A stretch of 64,000 nucleotides of DNA from Romboutsia_E sp900604535 (GCF_900604535.1 NZ_UWOT01000017.1:1-64000); one strand, 5' to 3'; positions 55,653 to 62,675 are shown, counted from the stretch's first letter. The notes: a model not told the origin generated them from the sequence alone. Numbers and translations are program-made.

Positions 55653-56003
55653 ATGGAAAGATACAGAGAATACAAATACCAAAACGTAGCAGTGTACATA
55701 AAGCCACAATTGAGAGATAGTGAGTCATATCTTCATACTAAGACTAGCATACTTACATTAGACCTATATGACTATGAGTGTGAACCAATAACAATGATAG
55801 ATACAGAGGTTGAAGGAGACTATAGAGAACTAGAAAGATTAATAGAAATGGTTGAATGTTACAGAATTAGTGCAGTAATAATTTGGTCATATTCAGATAT
55901 TGAAGAAGAGATGCTAGATAGATTAAAAGAGACATGTTATCAAAAAGGAATAGAGCTAAATGCATACAAGGAAGACATTCAAAGACAATACTTAGACTAT
56001 TAG
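55653..56003 (+). CDS. catalytically dead resolvase-fold protein 1
   Basis: 116 residues. Alignment by eye to the recombinase at 56692 shows the same fold: strand NVAVYIK for VAIYCRVS, TEVEGD for the DRGISG loop, a helix YRELERLIEMVE and strand ISAVIIWSY for FDLVIVWKL. The catalytic Ser and its arginines (C-R-V-S; NRISR) are absent. No DNA-binding tail follows. It is paired with the next gene, and I infer a regulatory or partner role, not catalysis. Confidence 0.7.
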   Translation: MERYREYKYQNVAVYIKPQLRDSESYLHTKTSILTLDLYDYECEPITMIDTEVEGDYRELERLIEMVECYRISAVIIWSYSDIEEEMLDRLKETCYQKGIELNAYKEDIQRQYLDY

Positions 56004-56015
56004 GGTAGTAAATAA

Positions 56016-56041
56016 GTAGAACGTGAAAAATCACGTTCTAC
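56016..56041 (+). repeat. hairpin B of duplicated leader
   Basis: Perfect 11-bp stem GTAGAACGTGA / TCACGTTCTAC with AAAA loop, 13 bases after the previous stop. Same loop and flank (CAACATAAAA) as hairpin A, with a G-C to A-T change preserved as a pair. Confidence 0.82.
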
Positions 56042-56094
56042 CAACATAAAACTCACATGATAGAGATTGAGAAATAACAACGATAGAGCATAAA

Positions 56095-56116
56095 TTTTCA
56101 CGTTTTCACGTGAAAA
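56095..56116. repeat. iterated TTTTCACG palindrome B
   Basis: TTTTCACG (56095-56102) then palindrome TTTTCACGTGAAAA (56103-56116), then TTAAGATAGAT, 46 bases before the second paralogue gene. Confidence 0.82.
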
Positions 56117-56161
56117 TTAAGATAGATGATAAAAAATAATAAGTAATTAAGGAGATAGACA

Positions 56162-56521
56162 ATGAATACATGCAGAATGAACAAATACAGTAGTTACAAA
56201 AATGAGAATGTAGCAATCTATACTAAAAAAACATCAAAAGAAGAAGATGTAAATGAACCTTTTGTAGGTAAAGTATCATGGATGAAGCTGGAGTTAGAGT
56301 ATTTCAATGTTAACATAGTAGAATTTGTTGATAGTCATGTAGCAGGAGACTATCAACAGATAAACAGACTAATAGAATTAGTAAAACAAGAGGAGATAAA
56401 AGCTATATTAATTTGGGATTTTGAAGAGATACCAGTAGAAATAGTAGGTAGGTTAGTAGAAGAGTGTAAAAGAAGAAATGTTTACTTGAATGGATTTCTT
56501 ACAACAATTGAAATAATGTAA
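56162..56521 (+). CDS. catalytically dead resolvase-fold protein 2
   Basis: 119 residues, paralogue of the previous gene (shared NVA-Y-K, GDY-----RLIE-V, A--IW). NVAIYTKKTSKEED replaces the catalytic N-terminus, VAGDYQQINRLIELV the helix and IKAILIWDFEEIPVEI the strand plus loop. The Ser nucleophile position is Thr or Lys. It arose by duplication together with its upstream hairpin and palindrome. The large serine recombinase gene begins 171 bases downstream. Confidence 0.7.
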   Translation: MNTCRMNKYSSYKNENVAIYTKKTSKEEDVNEPFVGKVSWMKLELEYFNVNIVEFVDSHVAGDYQQINRLIELVKQEEIKAILIWDFEEIPVEIVGRLVEECKRRNVYLNGFLTTIEIM

Positions 56522-56592
56522 CTTAGTAAATAATAAATAAAAATAAACTATACTTAAAAAATAGCGTGAAATCGTGAAAATAGCACTTAAAC

Positions 56593-56640
56593 CATTGGAA
56601 ATACACAAAGTTTAACGTGAATCTAAATGTATTTCCAATG
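56593..56640. repeat. 13-bp inverted repeat before the recombinase gene
   Basis: CATTGGAAATACA (56593-56605) and TGTATTTCCAATG (56628-56640), perfect, separated by 22 bases containing CGTGAA. Nearby is CGTGAAATCGTGAAAA (56564-56579). Likely regulatory. Confidence 0.7.
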
Positions 56641-56691
56641 TGAATTAGTGACAATAAGACGAGAAAATATCAACACTAGGAGGGAATTGAC

Positions 56692-58335
56692 ATGAGTAAA
56701 AAAGTAGCAATTTATTGTAGAGTTTCAACGGTAGAGCAGGCAGAAGAAGGATATAGTATTGACGAACAAAGAAGAAGGAACATAGAATACTGTGAAAAAG
56801 AAGGGCATGAAGTGTACAAAGTCTACGAAGATAGGGGAATAAGTGGTAAAAATATTTCAGGGCGACCTGGTCTGAAAGATCTCTTACAAGATTCTAATGC
56901 AGGAAAATTTGATTTAGTAATAGTTTGGAAACTAAATAGAATAAGTAGAAAACTAATAGACATACTTAACATAGTAGATACATTAGATAAAAATAAGATA
57001 GCATTTCGTTCTCTAACAGAGAGTTTTGAAACAGAAACTCCAGCAGGGAAGTTACAACTTAACATAATGGGAGCGATAGGTGAATTTGAAAGAGGTACTA
57101 TAGCAGAGAATGTAAAAATGGGAATGATAGCAAGAGCTAGAGAAGGAAAGTGGAATGGGGGCAAAGTACTTGGATACGACATAGTAGAGACACCAAGTGA
57201 AGGAAAGAAGAGAAAAGAGACTAAACTAGTAATAAATGAAAAAGAAGCAATGACAGTAAGAAGAATATTTGAGTTGTATAGTGAAGGACATGGATACAAA
57301 GCTACTGTAAATAGAGTAAATCAAGAAGGTCATAGAAGTAAGAAAGGCAATGCATTTGCGACAGCCACAATAAAAGAGATACTAAAAAATCCAGTCTACA
57401 TTGGAAAGATAAGATACAATTTAAGACAAGATTGGAATGAAAAAAGAAGAAGAAATATCAATCCTGACCCAATACTTGTAGATGGAGAACATGATGCAAT
57501 AATAGATACTCAAACATGGGAAAAGGTACAAATAATACTAAAAGATAGGAGTAAAACTCACAATAGAGTCTATGATAGTGAGCTAATTCTAAGTGGACTA
57601 CTAAAATGTCCTGTTTGCGGAGCATCAATGACAGTAAGTAGGTCAACTAGAAAAAGAAAAGATGGAACTAAAGTAGTAAATGAGTACTATGCATGTGGCA
57701 ATTGGAAGAACAAAGGTACAGCAGTGTGCAATTCAAACTCTGTAAGGGCAGAAGTTGCAGATGAAGTTGTAATCAATAAGTTAATAGAGACAGTAAACAA
57801 CGAGCTATTACTAAAAAAGGTAATAAACAACATTAATAAGAATAAGTCTAGTAAGCTAAAGCCCAAATTAGATGAAATGAACTTAGTAAATAAGGAAATT
57901 GATAAGCTAAATGGGAAGAAGAACTCTAGCATAGAGCTATTTGAAGATGGAATACTAACTAAAAATGAGTTAGCAGAGAGAGTAAAGAAATTGAATGAAG
58001 AGATAGACACATTGAAGTTTAGGGTAGATGAATTAAGGCAAGAGGTAATGTTAGCAGAAGGAGAACCAGTACCTTTTGAATTAGTAAGTCAAGTGATGAA
58101 TAAGTTTGGACAAGTTTTCAAGGAGAGTAGCACAAGACAACAAAGAAAGCAGTTGTTAAACTTACTTGTGTCAAAGGTAACAATAGATAAGTCAAGAGAA
58201 ATAGATACTATAGAGCTACAGATAAATGAAGATGTAATAAGATACTTAGTGAAGGAAGGGTCATCTGAAGATGAAGACCCTTCCTTTTTTCATGTTCATA
58301 TGCTTAATTGTACTTGCTTGAAATTTGTAATATAA
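56692..58335 (+). CDS. large serine recombinase, CcrC-like
   Basis: 547 residues. The resolvase domain (5-150) has the nucleophile Ser12 in KVAIYCRVS and arginines Arg10, Arg83 and Arg86 (WKLNRISRK). The recombinase domain (about 165-300) is followed by a zinc ribbon with Cys306, Cys309, Cys335 and Cys346, and a coiled coil (385-455) needed for directionality in this family. It is the integrase of the element. The match to staphylococcal CcrC specifically is from length and context, not alignment. Confidence 0.92.
   Translation: MSKKVAIYCRVSTVEQAEEGYSIDEQRRRNIEYCEKEGHEVYKVYEDRGISGKNISGRPGLKDLLQDSNAGKFDLVIVWKLNRISRKLIDILNIVDTLDKNKIAFRSLTESFETETPAGKLQLNIMGAIGEFERGTIAENVKMGMIARAREGKWNGGKVLGYDIVETPSEGKKRKETKLVINEKEAMTVRRIFELYSEGHGYKATVNRVNQEGHRSKKGNAFATATIKEILKNPVYIGKIRYNLRQDWNEKRRRNINPDPILVDGEHDAIIDTQTWEKVQIILKDRSKTHNRVYDSELILSGLLKCPVCGASMTVSRSTRKRKDGTKVVNEYYACGNWKNKGTAVCNSNSVRAEVADEVVINKLIETVNNELLLKKVINNINKNKSSKLKPKLDEMNLVNKEIDKLNGKKNSSIELFEDGILTKNELAERVKKLNEEIDTLKFRVDELRQEVMLAEGEPVPFELVSQVMNKFGQVFKESSTRQQRKQLLNLLVSKVTIDKSREIDTIELQINEDVIRYLVKEGSSEDEDPSFFHVHMLNCTCLKFVI
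58252..58290 (+). terminator. terminator inside the end of the recombinase gene
   Basis: 11-bp stem AAGGAAGGGTC (58252-58262) / GACCCTTCCTT (58276-58286) then T-run to 58290. It lies 45 bases before the stop codon, so the last 15 codons are encoded downstream of the terminator. Confidence 0.8.
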
Positions 58336-58361
58336 TATATTAAAACTGTTAATATATTATA
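58331..58361. repeat. perfect 13-bp inverted repeat before ecsC-like gene
   Basis: TATAATATATTAA / TTAATATATTATA with a 5-base loop. It overlaps the likely -10 region and lies 5 bases before the GGAGGG ribosome site. Probably an operator or an mRNA hairpin. Confidence 0.65.
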
Positions 58362-58374
58362 ACTTGGAGGGAAT

Positions 58375-58998
58375 ATGGGGGATAATAAACTTACTGAATT
58401 TAAGTTAATGCAGGTACTAGACTGGAGCTATGAAAAAGCAGTAAATGGATTACCAGGAATGGAGACTGCAGAAGAATTAGCGAATAAGTATATTAGTAAA
58501 TCTAATTCTATAGATGATGCTATAGATCAATTTATTAATTGGCAACAAGCTAAATGTGCGACTAGTGGATTCATAACAGGATTAGGAGGAATAATAACAC
58601 TGCCTGTAGCAGTTCCTGCAAATATAAGCTCTGTTATTTATATACAAACAAGGATGATTGCAACCATTGCAAGTATGAGAGGATATGATTTAAAAGATGA
58701 CCAAGTTAGAACTCTTGTATATGTGTCTTTAACAGGGCAAAGTGCGGCGGATATTTTAAAACAAAGTGGTATAAAAATAGGAAATAGTGTAGCAAAATCT
58801 CTAGTAAAGAAGATACCAGGAGAAGTAATTAAAAATATTAATCAAAAGGTAGGATTTAGATTATTGACTAAGTTTGGTGAAAAAGGTGTAATAAACTTAG
58901 GAAAATGTATACCTTTAGTTGGAGGAGTTATAGGAGGAACAGTAGATGCAATAGGTACAAGAACAATTGGAAAAACGGCGAAGAAAGTTTTTTGCTAA
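58375..58998 (+). CDS. EcsC-family protein
   Basis: 207 residues. The EcsC pattern includes WQQAKCATSGFITGLGGIITLP, IYIQTRMIATIASMRGYDLK and KCIPLVGGVIGGTVDAIGTR, with a glycine-rich hydrophobic part that probably binds membranes. In B. subtilis EcsC belongs to an ABC locus, but here it is a lone gene, likely cargo. GGAGGG precedes the ATG. It is the last gene before attR. Confidence 0.82.
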   Translation: MGDNKLTEFKLMQVLDWSYEKAVNGLPGMETAEELANKYISKSNSIDDAIDQFINWQQAKCATSGFITGLGGIITLPVAVPANISSVIYIQTRMIATIASMRGYDLKDDQVRTLVYVSLTGQSAADILKQSGIKIGNSVAKSLVKKIPGEVIKNINQKVGFRLLTKFGEKGVINLGKCIPLVGGVIGGTVDAIGTRTIGKTAKKVFC

Positions 58999-59033
58999 AT
59001 AAACTATAAAATAACATCCTTTGGAGGTGTAAC

Positions 59034-59068
59034 GGAGAACCGTATCACAAGTAACGGAGCACGGTTTT
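59034..59068 (+). repeat. attR: far element junction
   Basis: Second copy of the 35-base repeat, differing from attL at two positions (T/A at the third base and G/A after the core). The 24-base core is 59037-59060. It re-encodes GEPYHK-stop in frame. GTAACGGAG also occurs just left at 59029-59037. Confidence 0.88.
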
Positions 59069-59103
59069 TATAAAAATAATTATAAATAGATTATACTAAT
59101 TTT

Positions 59104-59166
59104 GATATGAGCCCTTTGTGATAGAAAGTTAAAACAATAAAACTTTTGTCATAAAGGGTTCATATC
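59104..59166 (+). repeat. 26-bp imperfect hairpin past attR
   Basis: Arms 59104-59130 and 59141-59166 (GATATGA-CCCTTT... paired with ...AAAGGG-TCATATC), three G-U pairs and one bulge, 10-base loop. The wobble pairs suit an RNA read on the plus strand. No T-run at the end. It lies at the end of the minus-strand regulator gene. Confidence 0.7.
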
Positions 59167-59193
59167 ATCTTATAGATATAATGTCTTAATATA

Positions 59194-59589
59194 TTAAAGG
59201 ATATCATATAGGGTATATTTATAAAATTCAATTATAAATGAACTTAAAGCATTATTTATAATTGGTTTTAATTTACAAGAATTATTAAGGTTACAAGTAT
59301 TATTATCAGTAGAAAAACATTCTACAATATTTAAATTATCTTCTGTTATTTCAAGAAGTTTACCTAAGTTTATATTTTGGGGGTCCATTCCTAGCTTTAT
59401 ACCACCATTTCTTCCCTTAGAAGATAAAATATATCCATTTTTAGCTAATTTATAAATTATTTTTTTTATATGATGAGTAGACAAATTAAGTGTATTTGAT
59501 AACTCATCTACTGTAAAAAGTTTATTTTGGTTATTGCCTAGATAAATTAATATTCTAAAACTATAATCAGTAAATTTAGATAAATACAT
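59194..59589 (-). CDS. Rrf2-family regulator, NsrR-like
   Basis: 131 residues. The winged helix is VDELSNTLNLSTHHIKKIIY. The three cysteines Cys91, Cys99 and Cys105 (VECFSTDNNTCNLNNSCKLK) are the cluster ligands of the iron-sulfur Rrf2 group, which includes the NO sensor NsrR. It is divergent from ybaN and the globin gene, which share a palindrome (59701, 60199). I infer NO-responsive repression. IscR is less likely as no isc genes are near. Confidence 0.82.
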   Translation of the reverse strand: MYLSKFTDYSFRILIYLGNNQNKLFTVDELSNTLNLSTHHIKKIIYKLAKNGYILSSKGRNGGIKLGMDPQNINLGKLLEITEDNLNIVECFSTDNNTCNLNNSCKLKPIINNALSSFIIEFYKYTLYDIL

Positions 59590-59700
59590 AAAATTCTCCT
59601 TAATATAAGTTGATTATTATATATTATTATAAATTATATTAGGTTAGATACAATATAAATTATAATTAAAAAATTATATGTTATTTAAAACTTAAAAAGG

Positions 59701-59713
59701 GTATATAGAATAC
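59701..59713. promoter_or_regulatory. putative Rrf2/NsrR operator upstream of ybaN
   Basis: GTATATAGAATAC, a 4-5-4 inverted repeat followed by ATATTAAAAA, 24 bases before ybaN. It matches the palindrome ahead of the globin gene at 60199. Confidence 0.55.
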
Positions 59714-59736
59714 ATATTAAAAAATAGGAGAGTTTT

Positions 59737-60111
59737 ATGAAGAGAATTAAAAAAATAATATTTGTTATTGCAGGGTTTATATTTCTTTTATTAGGAATAA
59801 TCGGAATAGTACTTCCTATATTACCGACAGTACCATTTTTACTTTTAACATCATATTGTTTTGCTAGAGGGTCAAATAAATTTGAAACCTGGTTTAAATC
59901 TAGCAAAATATACAAAAATTATTTAGAAGGTTTTATAATTAATAAGTCCATGACCTTAAAGCAAAAGATATATACATCAACTTTTGCAGATATAATGATT
60001 GCTTTTCCATTAATTATTTTAAATAACTTATATATAAAGTTATTTTTAATAATAATTATTATATTTAAGTATTATTACTTTATATTCAAAATCAAAACTA
60101 TAAAGATATAA
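59737..60111 (+). CDS. DUF454 inner membrane protein (YbaN-like)
   Basis: 124 residues. DUF454 family: KIIFVIAGFIFLLLGIIGIV followed by LPTVPFLLLTSYCFARGS, the family signature. Two or three membrane helices. Its role in E. coli is unclear. In anaerobes it is often next to NO or oxygen-stress genes. It lies between the divergent regulator and the globin gene, with the same operator-like palindrome. Confidence 0.85.
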   Translation: MKRIKKIIFVIAGFIFLLLGIIGIVLPILPTVPFLLLTSYCFARGSNKFETWFKSSKIYKNYLEGFIINKSMTLKQKIYTSTFADIMIAFPLIILNNLYIKLFLIIIIIFKYYYFIFKIKTIKI

Positions 60112-60198
60112 TTGCAATTGAATTGAGAATAAAGAATATATTACTTTTAAAAAATGTTTATATAAAAAATAATTGGGTAAATTTTTAATAAATAAAAA

Positions 60199-60215
60199 GT
60201 GTATATAAAATACAC
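60199..60215. promoter_or_regulatory. putative Rrf2/NsrR operator upstream of globin gene
   Basis: GTGTATATAAAATACAC, a perfect 6-5-6 inverted repeat followed by ATTTAAAAAGGAG, 22 bases ahead of the globin ATG. Confidence 0.55.
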
Positions 60216-60237
60216 ATTTAAAAAGGAGAGAGTAAGT

Positions 60238-60705
60238 ATGTTAAGTCAAAAAACAATAGAGATAGTAAAAAGTACAGTGCCGGTATTAAAGGAGCATGGA
60301 TTAGAAATAACAAAAACTTTCTACAAAACAATGTTTACGAATAATCCAGAAGTAAAAGAAATGTTTAATATGGATAAACAAGAATCTGGAGAACAACCAA
60401 AGGCGCTAGCAATGACAATACTAGCAGCAGCTCAAAATATAGATAATTTAGAGGTGTTATTACCAGCGGCAAAGAAAATAGGAAATATTCATGTTAATTC
60501 AAATGTAAAACCAGAGCATTATCCAGTAGTAGGTAAAAATTTATTATTAGCAATAAAAGAAGTTCTAGGAGACGCAGCAACAGAAGATGTTTTAAATGCA
60601 TGGGCAGAAGCTTATGAAGTTATAGCTAAAGTATTTATAGATGTAGAAAAAGATATGTATATAGATCAAGTATGCAGAGATAATCAAGTACATCAAAAAA
60701 TGTAA
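60238..60705 (+). CDS. single-domain globin (flavohemoglobin-type)
   Basis: 155 residues from the ATG with AGGAG upstream. Globin fold related to flavohemoglobin but without the reductase domain. Haem-pocket residues are Tyr29 (B10), Phe43 (CD1), Gln53 (E7) and the proximal His85 in KKIGNIHVNSNVKPEHYPVV. It probably binds or oxidises nitric oxide with an external reductant. An upstream in-frame extension (60199) overlaps the operator and is rejected. Confidence 0.9.
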   Translation: MLSQKTIEIVKSTVPVLKEHGLEITKTFYKTMFTNNPEVKEMFNMDKQESGEQPKALAMTILAAAQNIDNLEVLLPAAKKIGNIHVNSNVKPEHYPVVGKNLLLAIKEVLGDAATEDVLNAWAEAYEVIAKVFIDVEKDMYIDQVCRDNQVHQKM

Positions 60706-60710
60706 TTTAA

Positions 60711-60775
60711 TAAAAGCTCCTTAAAGTATTGATATTTTTATCATTGCTATTAAGGGACTTTTATTAATTATTTTT
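60711..60775 (+). terminator. terminator after globin gene
   Basis: AAAAG-TCCTTAA / TTAAGG-ACTTTT pairing across a long loop, followed by TATTAATTATTTTT. It ends the NO-stress group. Confidence 0.65.
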
Positions 60776-60837
60776 GATTTTTATATAATATTAGGTTTTA
60801 TAGATGTAGTACACAAAATGTAATTAAAGTATCTTAT

Positions 60838-60860
60838 ATTAACTGGTACAACTAGTTAAT
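60838..60860. promoter_or_regulatory. GntR/FadR-type palindrome in an otherwise empty stretch
   Basis: ATTAACTGGTACAACTAGTTA with a final AT: the core TGGTACAACTA fits the TNGTNNNACNA pattern of FadR-subfamily GntR regulators. No gene is seen between 60706 and 61110 apart from this and the terminator. Confidence 0.35.
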
Positions 60861-61110
60861 TTCTGTGTGTTTTATCAGGAAAAGTATGGAGTACTACAAT
60901 TATACAATTTATCCATTTCAAGTTTATTTTTATTATAACATTAAATCTAATAAAAGTTAAACATTTTATATTTAATATATTCTGATATATAACTATGCAT
61001 ATTAATACAAATTTACAAATTATTATGTAAAAAAATGTAAATTAGTTATTGAATTTATAAAATTTTAATGCTACTATCTTTATAAACTTAAATTAATTAA
61101 AGGGGGACTT

Positions 61111-61698
61111 ATGAAAAGTTTAAAAGGAACAAGAACAGCTGAAAACTTAATGAAATCTTTTGCAGGAGAGAGTCAAGCAAGAACAAGATATACATATTAT
61201 GCAAGCATAGCAAAAAAACAAGGGTATGTTCAAATATCAAACATATTTATGGAAACAGCAGAACAAGAAAAAGAGCATGCTAAGAAATTTTATAAATATT
61301 TAAAAGAAGATTTTATAGATGAAATGATAGAAATAACAGCAGCATACCCAGTATCATTCCATGAAGATACTATGGCAAACTTAAAAGCGGCTGCTGCTGG
61401 TGAAAATGAAGAATGGACAGAATTATACCCTGAATTTGCAAAGATAGCGAGAGAAGAAGGGTTTGAAGCTATAGCTAAAACTTTTGAGAGAATAAGTGGA
61501 GTAGAAAAAAGACATGAAGCTAGATATAATAAATTAGCTAAAAATATAGAAGAGGGAAAAGTATTTAAGAAAGATGAAAAAGTACTATGGAAATGTTTAA
61601 ATTGTGGTCATATTCATGAAGGTGAAGAAGCACCTAAGGTATGTCCAACATGTGTACACCCACAAGGATACTTTGAAGTATTTATAGAAACATATTAA
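61111..61698 (+). CDS. rubrerythrin
   Basis: 195 residues. The N-terminal ferritin-like domain carries the diiron ligands Glu (SFAGESQARTRY), EQEKEH, REEGFE and EKRHEARY. The C-terminal rubredoxin site has CLNCGHIHEG and CPTCVHPQGYF. It reduces hydrogen peroxide using NAD(P)H electrons. Standard length, with GGGGG before the ATG. Follows the NO-defence group, giving an oxidative and nitrosative stress segment. Confidence 0.95.
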   Translation: MKSLKGTRTAENLMKSFAGESQARTRYTYYASIAKKQGYVQISNIFMETAEQEKEHAKKFYKYLKEDFIDEMIEITAAYPVSFHEDTMANLKAAAAGENEEWTELYPEFAKIAREEGFEAIAKTFERISGVEKRHEARYNKLAKNIEEGKVFKKDEKVLWKCLNCGHIHEGEEAPKVCPTCVHPQGYFEVFIETY

Positions 61699-61754
61699 TA
61701 ACTATTTTTAAAATAGGATGAAAATAGTTGATAATATTAAAAAGTAAATAGAAA

Positions 61755-61801
61755 TAGGCATATATATTAGAACTATTAAAGGTATGCCTATTTTTATTTT
61801 A
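61755..61801 (+). terminator. terminator after rubrerythrin
   Basis: AAATAGGCATA / TATGCCTATTT stem with a long loop, then further T. Confidence 0.85.
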
Positions 61802-61855
61802 TAGATTGATTTAAATTATTGGTACTTTATTAAAATTGTTCATATATAATTAAGA

Positions 61856-62182
61856 CTAATTATTAGGATTGATTTTATATTTATCAAATCTAAAAGTAAC
61901 AGTAACTTTCACAAAGCATATAATCCAAATAACAATTGATATCCATAAAACTAATTTAGATATTAGAATATAGCCAATTGTCCATATTAACAGTATTAAA
62001 GCTAGTTTTAATAATATTACACCATAATCTCTACTCATTTTAAGTTCATCATATAATTCTCTTTCATTTTTTGAGATAAAATAATATCCATTGATTAATA
62101 TAGATGCTTTATCTTTAAGAAGAAAAAACATACCCGATACGAAGAATAATGCACCTGACATAAATAATGATATTTTTAACAC
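61856..62182 (-). CDS. small membrane protein, DUF3784-like
   Basis: 108 residues with about three membrane helices (KISLFMSGALFFVSGMFFLL; GVILLKLALILLIWTIGYIL; LVLWISIVIWIICFVKV). The middle motif INGYYFISKNERELYDELKM resembles the GYN.MS..E+..YD motif of DUF3784/SdpI-type proteins. The function is unknown. It is alone on the minus strand before the IS remnants. Confidence 0.65.
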   Translation of the reverse strand: MLKISLFMSGALFFVSGMFFLLKDKASILINGYYFISKNERELYDELKMSRDYGVILLKLALILLIWTIGYILISKLVLWISIVIWIICFVKVTVTFRFDKYKINPNN

Positions 62183-62267
62183 AATAGTTCACCCCTCCAT
62201 TGAAATATACTCCCAATATATAACATTTGCGAACTTTACTATATTATACATAATGTTAATTTACTTT

Positions 62268-62637
62268 CCAATAGTAAAATAATTTCATTAATTTAAACTA
62301 GCTCAATAAGTCTACCTATAATAGTATCTCTCGTTATAAGTGTTTCTTTAGTAGCAATATTCACTAACATATCTTTGATTCTGTCAGTCTTTTTATTCTT
62401 CTTGCTTAATTGAAGAAATTTAAACCAAGCTAAATAGTTGTTAATATATTTTGTAGAAACTCCATTGAATGTCATTAACCATCTTTCAAAGCTACTATGA
62501 AGAGCATTTATATGTTGCAAGTGGTAAACACTATCTATCATTGATTTACCTCTAGGAACTTGTTTTAACTCTACATTTAATTTATCTTTTATCCCTATGT
62601 ATGATTTATGTGAGTCGTCTCCACTATTGAAATCCAC
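62268..62637 (-). pseudogene. IS1595-type transposase, C-terminal fragment
   Basis: The reading frame (62293-62637) encodes about 109 residues that align with the C-terminal third of the copy at 63551 (DSHKSYIGIKDKLNVELKQV; NALHSSFERWLMTFNGVSTK). The N-terminal part and DDE residues are missing, so it is a remnant. Outside its stop, on the minus strand, is AAATTAATGAAATTATTTTA, close to the end of the plus-strand copy, so this IS end is still recognisable. Confidence 0.8.
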
Positions 62638-62639
62638 AA

Positions 62640-62675
62640 AAAAGGTATTGATTGAAAAATCAATATCTTTTTTTA
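62640..62675. terminator. hairpin between IS remnants
   Basis: AAGGTATTGATT / AATCAATATCTT with a GAAA loop and T-run. The rest of 62640-62840 shows no gene. Confidence 0.5.

Larger units (their letters stand above)
46219..59068. mobile_element. SCC-like integrative element inserted in rlmH
   Basis: A 12.8-kb insertion bounded by direct repeats at the rlmH end. It contains a large serine recombinase (56692) near the far end, a DUF927 ATPase like Cch (53444), a DUF960 gene (51472), a restriction-modification pair beside rlmH, an EcsC gene and about fourteen small unknown genes, all on the plus strand. The site, the recombinase type, the ATPase and DUF960 are together the hallmarks of staphylococcal cassette chromosome elements. 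No transposase, conjugation or phage structural gene is present. Confidence 0.88.

Noticed and set aside
55505..56116. CRISPR-like short repeats
   Set aside because: Only two copies, each tied to a gene duplication and spaced 500 bases apart, with no spacers and no cas genes.
46219..59068. Prophage or conjugative element
   Set aside because: No capsid, tail, terminase, lysis, relaxase or type IV secretion genes are present, only SCC-type genes.
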